Below, one piece after another: positions 10,684-21,992 of a stretch of 64,000 nucleotides of DNA. The notes beneath the pieces are model-generated. The model made no database searches and was not told where the DNA came from. It saw nothing but the letters and a program-made list of their open reading frames with translations. A program made the translations under genes and the position numbers. This stretch comes from Gymnothorax reevesii. Taxonomy: Eukaryota; Chordata; Actinopteri; Anguilliformes; Muraenidae. Every line of letters begins with the position of its first letter. Position 1 is the stretch's first letter. Location of the stretch: positions 77,441,120-77,505,119 of the forward strand of contig CM056583.1 of NCBI GenBank assembly GCA_029721435.1. Direction: 5' to 3'.

Positions 10684-11743
10684 CAAAATGACCGTGTTGC
10701 CATCAGATACAGACAGCCCAGTCACAAAATCTAACGCGATATGCAACTAAGAACACCTGGGAACGGGCAAAGGTCGCAGCAAACCAGCAGGAGGGAGATG
10801 GGAAGTCTTATTCCTGGAACACACGCCACAGGCAGCAACAAACACCTGAATGTCCCTCATCATATCCAGCCACCAAAAATGTTGGGCCAGGAAGTGCTTG
10901 GTCCGATGGGGCCTCGGGTGCCCCGCCAAGCAAGAAGAGTGTCCCCACTAGGTGACCTGTGGCCTAACTATATGCGGGACAAACAAACAACCAGGAGGCT
11001 CCCCCCCAGGACCGGGATCAGACTTCAACGCCTCCTGAACCACCGCCTCAACCTCCCACTGAATGGGTAAACGATCTGCGCAGTAGGAATAACAAGCTCC
11101 GGGGTAGGATCGCGATCAGTGCGATCATACATTCGTGATAGGGCGTCAGGCTTAATATTTTTAGAGCCCAAGCGATAGGTGAGCGTGAAATCAAAGCGGT
11201 TAAAAAATAATGACCATCACGCCTGCCGGGAATTACGCCGCTTGGTTTGCTGAATATATTGGAGGTTTTTATAGTCTGTCCATACCAGAAATGGGTGCTC
11301 AGCTCCCTCCAACCAGTGGCGCCACTTTTCGAGGGCCAGCTTGACTGCTAATAACTCCCGGTCACCAATACTATAATTGCGTTCCGCAGCGGACAAAGAC
11401 CGGGAGAAGTACGCGCATAGGTGAAGCTTATTATCCCAATGAGGGCGCAGGGACAGAATAGCAACCACGCCTACCTCCGAAGCATCTACCTCCACGACAA
11501 ATGGGAGGGAGGGGTCGGGCAAAACCAAAATAGGCTCCGAGCTAAAATGTTTCTTTAATTCCTGAAAAGCAGCATCAGCTGCAGGAGACCAAAAAAAATG
11601 CTGAGGAGGTATTCCTTTTAGTGAGCGCAATAATCGGGGCAGCAACCGTGCTAAAATTAAAAATAAACCTCCTATAAAAATTAACAAAGCTCAGAAAGCG
11701 TTGAACCTCTTTAACACTCTGCAGTGCAGGCCAATTCAGGGAG
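10684..11743 (-). pseudogene. Gypsy pol remnant: RT end, RNase H, integrase start
   Basis: Minus-strand frames give, in order: an RT thumb/connection block [18 protein letters not shown] near 11660-11720; the block [20 protein letters not shown]; the RNase H start [17 protein letters not shown], with the first catalytic Asp in [35 protein letters not shown] with the catalytic Glu; and [13 protein letters not shown] with the third Asp (to about 11225). A weaker LSRMYDRTDRDP block follows near 11110-11150. The integrase zinc finger (HFWWLDMMRDIQVFVAACGVC) is at about 10800-10880. HIALDFVTGL, with the first integrase-core Asp, lies near 10720-10745. Frameshifts near 11575 and 10950 and several stops make it non-functional. 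Confidence 0.87.
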
Positions 11744-12085
11744 CAGCAGCCAAGTATAAAAGGCAAATCTCACAGCGAGTAGAGAGACTAAAAAACAGAT
11801 AGAAATGACGAGACGCGCGCTACAAACGGACCAGACGCCGTCCGTGGTAGAAAACAGGCGAGCTTGAGGCAAACAAAAGAAAAGGGAAATAAATCAAAAG
11901 ATTCCCTTACTCAGTAACGCTGATCCTGTTATGCAGCTAAGTCCCTAACAATAATCTCTCAAGAGACCTTACCGGCTAAAGCGCCAAAGAAGCACTGACA
12001 CTCTAGCAAGGAACGCAAGGCGAAACTGGAGCTTAAATAGAGTCCAGGCAACGCCCTCAATTACTGCCAGCTGGCCCAGGAATCA
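11744..12085 (-). repeat. 5' LTR of the Gypsy element, 3' edge lost
   Basis: Direct repeat partner of 10320-10680. On the minus strand it probably starts TGATTCCTGGGCC (12085 downwards), since TG at that point would be the normal LTR start. Its 3' end is cut at about 11744, where it runs straight into RT coding sequence. The primer-binding site is therefore gone. Confidence 0.75.
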
Positions 12086-12600
12086 AAACGATATCTTCCC
12101 GGATGAGAGCAACAAACAGAGCTCTCAAAGCTCCCAAACCATGACGATTCCCACCACGTGAACATACAAACCAATGGGGAAAAGAGCCACTTCTCAGTCT
12201 ATGTAAATTTATGCACGTGCCTCAAAATCACCTGCCTCAACAGTGGTTAACTATACATTAACTGGTTCAGTAGTGAGTGATCCAGTGATTATGGAGAGCT
12301 AATGTGCCCAGTCTGCGTAACTTTTAAAATGGCACTTACATAAACAACCAAGCATGACATGCTGAGTACAAGTTTACCTATGTACACTTGAAATTCTCAT
12401 TAATATAAACAGAGCTTTGCAGCGTCTCATTGAGCACTTGGCATTAAGCTGTTCTTCAGTCACAACTCTCCAGCAAATCTGGCTTTGACTGGCCCTGAAG
12501 CAAAGTCTTGCAGCAAAATAGAGGGCATACCCAGGTACTAACGCTGGTTTGAAGGTTGTTGTCAACTGAGGAAAAGAAAGAAAATACAGTTAGCGCCATG
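12086..12600. other. No gene recognised
   Basis: Spacer between the Gypsy element and the CACGTG-rich tract. The 63-codon minus ORF at 12374-12565 has no recognisable features. Confidence 0.4.
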
Positions 12601-12639
12601 AGGCAGCGACAGATAAGGATGCACTAACGAAAAAGTCAG

Positions 12640-13140
12640 GTGAAAACCACATGATTTTTGGGCACTCTTTTCAAGAGATGAGTTGTGTTCACATATGAAA
12701 ATTATGTTTCACATGTGAAGAAACTAGTCACGTGAAAATGTGAAATTCACATGTAAAGATGCAAATCTCATGCGATTTCATCTTTCAATCACAAGTGGAA
12801 ATTCTTGTTCAGAAGCCAATCAAATGTGGAAATGCTAATTTTAAATTACTCTCTGCGACCAATTTTACTTTTACATGCAAAAAATTTCAATCAAGTCAAA
12901 ACTGCAAAAAAAATATTTAGATCACACGTGGCCTTGTTTTTTTTTTTCAACGTGAAAACTGAAAATCATGTGAAAAGCTAAGCACGTGAAAAATCCAAGT
13001 CAACGTGATATTATTTTCTTTCTGCACGTGAAAGTATTAGCTTGCGGAAATTTTGCCAGTTACGTGTGAAAATGGTCGATTCATTTGTGAAATTAAAAAT
13101 TTCTTGTGTGAGAAGGCCTATTTCACGTGACATTTTCTTA
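12640..13140. repeat. CACGTG/CACATGTGAAA-rich tract
   Basis: At least fourteen variants of a (T/A)CA(C/A)(G/A)TG(T)GAAA motif occur in both orientations, for example near 12700, 12730, 12750, 12960, 12990, 13025, 13060 and 13120. Several contain the palindrome CACGTG. The spacing is irregular, so it is not a simple tandem array. It most resembles the interior of a repeat-rich DNA transposon. Similar motifs recur at 40625-40715. Protein binding to the E-box-like palindromes is possible but not shown. Confidence 0.5.
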
Positions 13141-14580
13141 AGGGTGAAGAGCAAGGCTGTGGGGAGAGGGTGAGCATCTGACGCAGACAGAGCAGGTAAA
13201 CGTGAACTATGCAGACATAAGGAACAGCTAGAATTTCAAACCATGTGTTTCAAATCCTGAAGAAAAGGGTAGTGACGCAAAAAGCATCCTTTCAAGTCAT
13301 ATATCGATGCTTGGTCTGGTAGCGTCACTATGTGACAGGTCGGGATGAAACTGGGCTCCTCTGGGCTGTTAGATACTGCAGTGACCTCTGTACAGGTTAG
13401 AGGAACTGGGAACGGTAGTCAACCTTTGTCAGGCTCCATTCAGTGTAAACAACTATACAGTTGGACTGAAGTGGGAAAAGTATATTTCATTGGGTCCCTC
13501 TAGGCATGGAATAATATTGCAGCCACGCACTGGATAGGGAAATTAAATTAAAGAGAGAAGGAGGCAGCTGTTCTCACCTGACACTGACAAGAAAAGTGTG
13601 ACAGTTCTGACAGTTTTTTTTTTCTTTTTACCTGTGTGCTTGCAAATGGAAACTTAATGCAAATGTTGAATTTTAAAATAAAAAAGAGGTTTTTAATTAC
13701 AGTATATGGTGGATGGTTATTCCATCGATCCAGTAGAGTCAATGCAGTTCGAAAAGAAAAATTATTTCATTGGGGTGGGAGTTTTGATATTCAAACAGAT
13801 GATAAGTAATAAACTCCACACCCAAACCCAGTGCACAGAGGGAAGGTAATATACACCCCCACACATCCTCTGAGCACTCTTACTACCAATCAAATATTTG
13901 GCCTTATTTGACTTCCATGCAAATATACTGTTATACTGTTTGCCCTGTGCAAGTATTTCATTTTCAGACAGAACAGCCATGATTAATTACAATACAATGT
14001 TAAACTAGCTATTTCCATCGGTGATGAACTTGAAAAAAAAAATGGCCAGGTTTTACTAGTTTGCTACGCCTGCTCGGCCATGACGTTTACCCTTTAAATT
14101 GGATTAACTTTGTTTCAGATGAGGAAATCAATTACAATCAAGATACAGTTCACTGGTCATGTGTTGCTATCGTTCTATTGCATTGATGTAACAGATTTTC
14201 ACATTTTAATTAAAGGTAAAAATCATTATTTAAAATTCTACCAGGTTCTGGGGTTTGGGCTACTTAAATATTCAGATATCCAATATCCAAAGCTTGCGTT
14301 GTTACCATCACTGATTGTGTTGAATGCCCCTGTATGCTTGGGTTCTCGACTATGTGACTCAAGCGTCATTATTTTTTATTTAATGTAACAAAAAATTATT
14401 ACTCAGCATCTCTAACCTGATGATCTTGTCTGATTCATTGTCGCTGATAAAGTTAATTTTCATAATTTCTAGGCTAAATTTAAGTCAGAGTACCAAAATT
14501 GTTTAAGTATTCCTTATGTATGCCAACATTTAGAATGAGGGGAAGATTTTTTTTGCGGCCGATTCAGCATATAGTACGTA
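13141..14580. other. No gene recognised
   Basis: A/T-rich spacer. ORFs of 64-92 codons here lack conserved features and compositional support. Nothing else could be called. Confidence 0.4.
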
Positions 14581-14589
14581 ATGTAGCGT

Positions 14590-16960
14590 GCGTTTTCATG
14601 CATTTAACTGTTTATTTATTTATATCACTTATCACTTCCTTTGTTTTCGGCTCACCTGTCTCTGCACATGCTCTGTTTCCCTTCCTCCTCTTCCTGTTTT
14701 CTCATTAGTGCTCTCATTCCCTTATCTGCCGCTACACCTCCTTGCATGCTCAATTATACCTCCTTCACACTCACCTTCTTCCTTTTCTAATCAGTCTTTT
14801 CGTTCCTTTCATTCACAAGATGCAAGTTTGTTTGCCAGTTCGCCTGCATCTTACCCACGAGCCCTTTTGAGTATTTCTATATCCTTGGTTACACTTTTGT
14901 TTCTGTCTTTCATTTATGCTGTAGCCCAGTCCTCCCTGTGTTATGATTCACCCTGTATGATCCCTGCTGGCCCTGTGGACTACTCTCTCGGATTCTCCTC
15001 CTGTGGTGGAGCCACTCTTTGGCTGTTTTATCCCTGCACTGTGTATGGTAAACCAGTTGCTTATCCCTGTCTGTGCTGCAGTCGTCCCGCAGGGTAATGA
15101 ACCAGACTGTAAGGCTGAGGCTATCATTAAAACCCCTGAACTGATTGTTCGTAGCGCATAAATTCTGACTTTACCTCCAATCAACAGACCTCTACTGCAC
15201 GGTTAATTGATTGGGGACAGGAGTTAATTTTCACATTTTTTTTTTCAATTATAGGAAGCCATTTCAACTCCTGGTGGACCAACATGGCAGAATTTTGAAT
15301 GAGAGTTCCTGGTTTTTGAGCCCTGCAAACCAATTTATACAGGTGTATTAATATTTTGAAAATGATATGCTCATTGCCCACTTCAGAATATTGGACATAA
15401 AATTTAGTAATGATTATGAGTTCAAAGTGCAAGCTTTCAACTTCAAGGTTATGTAAGTTTACACTGGGTCAATGATGCTGGAATTACAGTGCTTTTCTAT
15501 TACCCCATTCACTTTTTTAATTGATCAAAAATACATCCTGAATTTCAGATGAATCAAGACTATCTGTAAAATGTGAATGAAAACAGCAAGCAGTAATTTG
15601 CAAATCCCTTTCACGATATATTCAATTGAAACACTCCAATGTATTTTTTTTTTAAACAGGAGCTATTTCCTAAATGTTATGCAAGCAATACATTTCTATG
15701 AAGTCGGGACAGGTTCAAGAGCAGAAGACAGCGAACAGGTACTGCTTGGAATCACCAGGCGACAGCCTCAGCAGCTGATATCTACGTCCCAAACTTCAGC
15801 TCATCACTGATGGCTTTTCAACCAATTTTCAACCAAGTATTAAATAGAATACTTTATGATTATTAGTTTGTCCAATTTCTTTTAGAATTGGGGGAAGGGA
15901 GTACATGTGTAAGGGGTTGTAATTCCAACACAAGATTTCTGACAAAACTTACATAAATGTGGAAAGTCTACACATGAATCACACCTTGTTTGTTTCCTTT
16001 GAAATCTATTGTGGTGACCTACACAGCCACATTGATGAAAATTGTATCACTGTGCCCCTGGCAGTAGTTAATCAAATCTGTGTTTACCTGGAAGATGTCC
16101 TAGGAGACACATTTTGCATGTGTCAGAAAACAATTCCAGGACTCTTGATATAAGAGACACTCATTTTGCAAGACCACTACGTGATTCAATAAGAAGTTGT
16201 TACACCCTGGTTGTTTCCCTAATTTTTTTTCTCCGCAACCCAGTTGTCTGTGTCAGTTTTGGTGGCACATTGTTAATTGATTCTCGTCATTTCATGATTG
16301 TCTTATTTTACCCCCCAGCCTGTTTCATTCCTCTTCCTTACAGACCTGTTTCCCCTCATTATCAAATTTTGTCTTGTGTATTTCAGTGCCTGGTGTCCGT
16401 CTCCCCTTTTCTGGATTGTTCTTTTGTGTCTTGTGTCCTTGGTCACCAATACATCTCTGCTTAAAACCAAGTATCTGTTAGTCAGTAGTATTCTCTCCTG
16501 AATCTTCAGTCATGTTGAAAAGCTGTATTATAGTACTTTCTTCACTCCTGTTCGATGGTGTTCACGTTCCCAGCATGCCCTGGTTTATTCGGCTTGCTAT
16601 CCCAGTTACTGAGCTTGGACCAGTCCCTTTGACTCCGCCTAGCCTCACCCTTAAATACACTCTCTGCCTGAAAATGGACCAATCTATTGAAATCAGTCTC
16701 CAGATTTTGAGAGCCCTTTTGTTCCTCTGTTCTGTTAATGAAAGTCCAGCTTTGGTGTATTCTGTTATTCTGCATTTGGCTCTATTCCGTTACACTTGGA
16801 GTCATTTTCTCTTGGCTTTGAAACTGAATTCTGAGTCTAACATTAGCAGTAACTATTTCCTTATGAATTTGTGTTGCACAGAGGATGTTGTACTGTCAGT
16901 TTGGTCTCAGTTATCATGAGCATTATATTGTAATGTATTAAAATCCACTGGAAAAGCTGA
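14590..16960. other. T/C-rich region with LTR-like remnants
   Basis: The plus strand is strongly pyrimidine-rich at 14640-15090, 16200-16480 and 16540-16800. Short segments look like fish Gypsy LTRs. Examples are CTCACCCTTAAATACAC (16644-16660), like a U3/TATA region, and CATTAAAACCCCTGAACTG (15125-15143), like a polyadenylation-side segment. I could not define TG...CA ends or duplicated flanks. ORFs of 135 and 169 codons across these tracts are Ser/Leu/Phe-rich products of the base bias. Confidence 0.3.
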
Positions 16961-17261
16961 AACACATTAAAGTGTAAGTTGGGATTTGTTTTAATAGCTC
17001 CACACCGGTGACTATGAATTGATATTCATTCAAGAAACTTTGCGGCGCTTATATTTCAGTTTCAGTTCATATGAACTATGTATTTTTATATGCGCAAATT
17101 ATTCTGTTGGAATAGGTCTGTTTTAGCTTCGAGCCTTAATTATTCAACTGCTTCTGTATTTGAGTGTGTATTTTTATGAATGCAACATGAATAATCAATC
17201 ATATCAGTTGGTAAATCTTAGCTTTATAAGTTAACCATATTGGGTGGTTTGTTGTGGGAAT

Positions 17262-17297
17262 GTATGTGTTTGTGTGTACATGTGCGTACGTGTGTGC

Positions 17298-17336
<39 letters not shown>

Positions 17337-17349
17337 TGTGTGTGTGAGC
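17262..17349. repeat. GT-rich microsatellite
   Basis: Interrupted GT array with ACGT and ATGT variants at the left and a pure core of about 17 units near 17300-17332. Confidence 0.97.
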
Positions 17350-17375
17350 CTGGGTTCTTGTGTGTGTGAACATGT

Positions 17376-17391
17376 GGGGGGGGGGGGGGGG
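17376..17391. repeat. Homopolymer G16
   Basis: Sixteen consecutive G follow CATGT. Such a run can form a G-quadruplex and is prone to sequencing error, so its length is uncertain. Confidence 0.95.
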
Positions 17392-18660
17392 TATGAATAT
17401 GCAGCTTTGAGTTACGCTGTTGTCAGCATCATTAGCCGCCTTCAAGATTGTTGAGGGTTTGCAATTATCTGAAGAAGTAGAAAAATGTTGGAACATTCTG
17501 TAATCACATTCAAGATGCATGTACTTTGCCTCAGGAGTAGCAGCTCTGCATTACAGAAGAGAAACAAATGAAATAGAAAATGCACAAATGAAAAAAATGT
17601 ATCGCCTCCAGTGCAGTTTTCCCCATTCTTCTCCAATGCTTTAATAAAACATAAAATCACAACTCAGCAGAGGAGGACATTCCAGGGGTCAGAAAGAAAA
17701 AGCCCCACCATGCTTTACTTCCACCCATCAACTCAACCAGCTGATTTTCTTGACTCGTCCAACCTCTGGTCTGAAGGGCTGTTTTATTTAGAAAATCCAG
17801 GAGATTGGAACTAAATGCTGGAGAGGACTTTAACTTTCTGAACTTGGATTGTCAACCCTTCAACTCAGCCAGATAAACACTTTGTATTTAGAAACCATGC
17901 ACAATGTAGACAATGCAATCGTGCATTTTGGTTACATTTCTTGGGCGGGCATAATGCTTGGGACAAATGGCTTGTTGGTGTTTCTGGTTAATCAGGTATG
18001 TTCAATTGCCTCCAGAAGGCTAGTAAAGTTTTAAATTTGAGCTTTCAACTCAAAGTTTGTACTCATAATTTCAACTGCCATCATGATTTTTAGTCAAAAT
18101 GGCTAGCATTTTGACTGCAAAACCACATGGGGAAAAAAAAAACAGACAAAAAAAACAATCAAGCAACTAGGACTAACTCCATAGTTGCTAAAATCACCTC
18201 CTTGGAACATGACTAAGTGTACTGACATGCATATCAGTTGCAAACAGTATGATAAGCAAAGGATTGATATTTGGAACATTTTCACCATGAGAGGAACAAA
18301 AACCCCTTCCACAGATGAAAAACAAAAATGTTCGCAGGCATGATTACTGTCTGCAGAAGACTTCACTAAAGACAGAGTCCACGCCGGAAATCACAAAAAA
18401 TAAGACAGACATGTTGCTCGAAAATATCTAAATGGGCTTTTTCAAGAGTTACGGACCTGAGAAGAGATCTTGGACTCACCTGTCATGAAACAAAAAAAAA
18501 CTTGAATTATTATTATTAATCTGAATAGTTTCTGACTTTCTCTGACTGTCCTCAATTTTACTTTTTGGAGAATATTCAAATGAAAATAGTATATTATCGC
18601 AACAAAATTACTTCATCACATCAGTTTGGCGTAGGTCCATTTCTGTCAATGGTTGATACT
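17392..18660. other. No gene recognised
   Basis: Spacer without recognisable elements. Short A runs occur near 18129-18155 and 18490. Confidence 0.4.
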
Positions 18661-18662
18661 GT

Positions 18663-18690
<28 letters not shown>
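18663..18690. repeat. (CT)n microsatellite
   Basis: Fourteen CT units, followed after ACATT by another short CT run. Confidence 0.97.
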
Positions 18691-18693
<3 letters not shown>

Positions 18694-19495
18694 TTCTCTC
18701 TGTATTCGTTAACACATAACTGAATCTGAACAAGTTAACATGTTGTTTTAATTCCCCATGAGTTCCCATTAGAGGCTCCCTGAATTTAACGCTGAATTGC
18801 AGCCACACACACCTATCATGTTTGCATGAACTTGCTATCACACATCAACACTTTCATTTGTTTTGAAACCCGTGATGCATTACGACACCAAGACCCTGTC
18901 TGAGTTTCACACATCTCGACAGATAGCTTGAATTCTCAAACACTGTGCTATTCTGACACTAACTCCATGACCCAGAAATTCATTTTGAGAGTCCTTTGTC
19001 AATTCATGCCTCTTGTGTAAAGGGCACTCTCTATCTAACAGATGGTCCCACTGCACAAAAGTGCTATTATTTTATTTTTTTCTCAATTATGTTTGAACTC
19101 CTGTGGTAATTCACCTGCGACAGACTGGTCTACAATGATGAAACAAATGCAACAAATAATTTAACAAATAACAAATAACAAATAATTCCTCTCTGGAACA
19201 GTGAAAATAAGATTTTAACTTACCTTATTTTTTGTATTTTTTTCAGCTAATAACGCTTGTTATTATTTTGTCATGGTTTGGTTAAAATTATTCAGACACA
19301 ATCAAGCAACCATAAACTGATCTTTCTACTCCTTTGTTTATTCCTGTTTGTGTCCTTCATTAACGCACCTGCTCCAGAGTGAAAATAGAGTGTCAATGGT
19401 GTGTCTGGGGTCTTATTATACAGGAACAAATAAAATATTTCTGATTATATGCAGATTAACCTAACCTGGTAAACCTCACCAGATTGCTGGCACAC

Positions 19496-19548
19496 AAAAA
19501 TGAATAAGTAAATAAGGAAATAAATAAAGAAAAAAGAAATAAATAAAC
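19496..19548. repeat. AAAT-type low-complexity tract
   Basis: Imperfect AATA/AAAT repeats, for example AAATAAATAAAG. It has no other identifiable content. Confidence 0.85.
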
Positions 19549-19638
19549 GAGCAGTGCCAGGCAGGGCGAATACTGTCCCTGGCACATATTCTAAATTCAA
19601 ACTCAAAACATGTTGTAAACTCAAAGAAGTGGGTATAA

Positions 19639-19684
19639 ATACACACACGCGCGCGCGCGCGCACACACACACATGCGCGCGTGG
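19639..19684. repeat. Alternating purine-pyrimidine tract, CA-(CG)-CA
   Basis: An uninterrupted alternation of ATACACACAC, then a GC core of about seven CG units, then (CA)n, ATGCGCGCGTG. About 46 bases alternate purine and pyrimidine without a break. This is the classic sequence type for left-handed Z-DNA. CpG-rich alternation is unusual in methylated vertebrate DNA, where CpG tends to decay. Confidence 0.95.
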
Positions 19685-19699
19685 GGTGGGGTAACTGAG

Positions 19700-20525
19700 A
19701 GATGAAAGACACCCAGGGATCAGGGAACATGCACGATGCGAAACAAACAAAGCAAACAATTCTTCTAATTGACGCGCAAGTCGCTGAGTGGGAGGAGAGA
19801 AAGAAGGAGTTCGTACAAGGGTTGTGACAAAAGAGCAAATCATAAGAAATGGTGGGCTTTGAAGGGTTAACTGTGGTCATTTGCCGGCTTTTTAACCCAT
19901 CATAGTGACATGAGAGAAGAGGTGGCAGTGCAGCACAGATTGACCGATGGAAGCTTTGAGGGCTCAGCCTTGTTCAAAGACAATGGAAGAAGAACCCATG
20001 ACCTGAGAGGCATATCTTGTGGTGTGCGCTGGGCCGATCAGATAAAGTGCACATTTCATCGTACAGAGATTTATCCAATCATTCAATCTGCGACGCACAT
20101 AATACTGGCGCTTCAAAATATTGACCTACTATAAGAATGAACGCAGGAACAGCAGAGCAGTTTATTTGTGCCTAAGTGAGGTTTGCCAGAGGAATGGAAT
20201 AAATCCACTTATATATTTCCTTGAAGGAAATGCTGAGATAATCCTGCTGTTATTGTTTTCTTGTGTCACCTAAGCCCCTGTAACTCTAAAGTGAATCAGT
20301 CCCCTTTTCTTCCAATCAGCCTTGAATGAATGATATAAATGGCTATTTTGACTGGGGATTTCACTCAAAATGCCACTCATTAGAGGTTTTTCATTCTAGC
20401 GGTGGCCATTTTTTGAATGTAATAAATGCTAGATCTCCATTTCAAATATTTTTGCAGTGCATTATTCCTGCAAACGTGACATTTTGAGTTGAGAAGTTTT
20501 CCTTCCTGATTTTGAATCCTTTTCT
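19700..20525. other. No gene recognised
   Basis: Spacer with no recognisable exon or element. Confidence 0.4.
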
Positions 20526-20527
20526 TT

Positions 20528-20613
20528 ACACACACACGCACACGCACACACGCAGGCACACACACACACACGCACTTTCTCTCTCTCTCTCTCTCTTTCC
20601 TCTTTCTCTCTCT
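20528..20613. repeat. Compound (CA)n/(CT)n microsatellite
   Basis: CA units with CG interruptions at 20528-20575 pass directly into CT units at 20577-20613. Predicted peptides across it are meaningless. Confidence 0.95.
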
Positions 20614-21990
20614 GTTGTTTATGGATTACTGTGTGTGCCGCAGTTTGATCCTGTCATCTCCACAAAAACTGTAGCACTTTCTGGAACTTTTCCCACAGGC
20701 AATCCGTTCGCCCACATTAAACTGATAAAAATGTAGATATTTCACATATAAGAGTTTGCCGTCCCTGAGAATAACCCCAGGCCTCACATGACTTCAGATT
20801 TCTTTGTATACAAAAATTTTTCGCTTTCAAATGGACTTCACAATAAATGCGAACTCCCCCGTGTTGATCATCCATCAGTGAATTTGCTTCTGCGGCAGAT
20901 AAGAGAAATGTTTCACAAAGAATTTCATGCTCTCCATTTAGGCCAATGGTAGGGACATCACACTGCCAACAAATGCATTTATTTCCTGCATTTAAAAAAG
21001 AAATATACATGGTTGACAGAAAGCCAAGTGTATTTAACAATAAAGAAGGAGTCTATGAAACTTCAATAGACATTTTGAAATGATAGTGGTAAGATGATCA
21101 GATTATATTTAAATAGACACTTAAAGTGAGTTTTAGAAACATTCTTCACATTTTTGGAGCACAACATGTAATTAACTTATAATTATGTGCTGCCGTGTAT
21201 ACTGCATTTGCCAACCCAACACTTAAAACTAGAACTTCAATTCTTTACACAATTGAGGTAGCTTTTATATTTAGCTGCTAAGCTCTCATAATGATGCATT
21301 ACAGATGTTGCCAAGAAAAATCTCCCATTGCTCTGGCGTGTCATGACATCCTGTGGGAATTGCATGGTGAAATCCTGTCGCCTGTCATGGATAGACTTTG
21401 CTTGCAATGGGATTTAACTCATGTCACAAACCCGCATTTTTTTGTACATGAGGCATCTGGTGCAGCATTAAAAATTAATGACTGCCGCAATTATCTCATG
21501 TTAATCCAAAAACAAAATGTGCGTATGATGATAATAGCCTACTTGTTTATCGACCAGCAGTACAGTTGTTTTCATTAGCAGCATGTAACTGAAAATGTAT
21601 TTATGTCTTGCTTTAACTGTCAACAAGTGTAAATGGATACTTTTCCATTAAAATGTGAAATTCAAAGGTACAATAGTTTTTCCCTGTCTTCTCACATCTG
21701 GGCTTCAGTTCAGTGCAGGTCATACATATGCTTCTACGAAGACTTTTTCTGCTGGTTCTGATGTGGTACTTTTGCTTTTATTATCCTTTTTTCCCCACTT
21801 GTTTGGAAAATCTGCTTCCTCCTACTATTTATGCCATCCACTTTATTTTTTTATCAACCAGAATCATTTGCCACTCATGGCCTGAGCTTTGTTCAAATGT
21901 TGGGAGAATACCCAGCAAATTACCATTTCGCAATAGCAATTTTGCCTGGCACAGGCAACATAAATGGCATCAGAAAATACAGCCGGAACA
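20614..21990. other. No gene supported
   Basis: A 107-codon minus-strand ORF at 20717-21040 is the longest open stretch not explained by a repeat. It contains several cysteines but no domain I recognise and no convincing start or splice context. The remainder is A/T-rich spacer. Confidence 0.35.
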
Positions 21991-21992
21991 AT

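Larger units (their letters stand above)
10320..12085 (-). mobile_element. Internally deleted Gypsy LTR retrotransposon
   Basis: Two direct repeats (about 10320-10680 and 11744-12085) bracket pol fragments, all on the minus strand. Reading 5' to 3' on that strand gives: 5' LTR, the end of reverse transcriptase ([18 protein letters not shown]), RNase H, the integrase zinc-binding domain, the start of the integrase core, then the 3' LTR. Gag, protease and most of RT are missing, as are the rest of the integrase core and its C-terminus. Both deletions end close to LTR edges: the 5' LTR joins RT at about 11745 and integrase joins the 3' LTR at about 10680. This leaves a compact 1.77-kb derivative. 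Edges at the right end are approximate and I could not find a matching target duplication. Confidence 0.88.

Noticed and set aside
10741..11070. 109-codon plus-strand ORF
   Set aside because: It lies antisense to the Gypsy integrase remnant, whose zinc-finger motifs are clear on the minus strand.
14588..15097. 169-codon Ser/Leu/Phe-rich ORF
   Set aside because: The region is strongly pyrimidine-rich, which removes stops on this strand; no signal peptide-plus-domain layout or codon bias supports a gene.
16512..16919. 135-codon ORF
   Set aside because: T-rich, LTR-like DNA; no conserved motifs.
19445..19880. Two overlapping minus ORFs of 132 and 134 codons
   Set aside because: They read across the CA/CG alternating tract and AAAT repeats in two frames, and neither resembles a protein family.
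20717..21040. 107-codon minus ORF as a host exon
   Set aside because: No domain, start context or splice signals I could support; length is within chance for 64 kb of six-frame translation.
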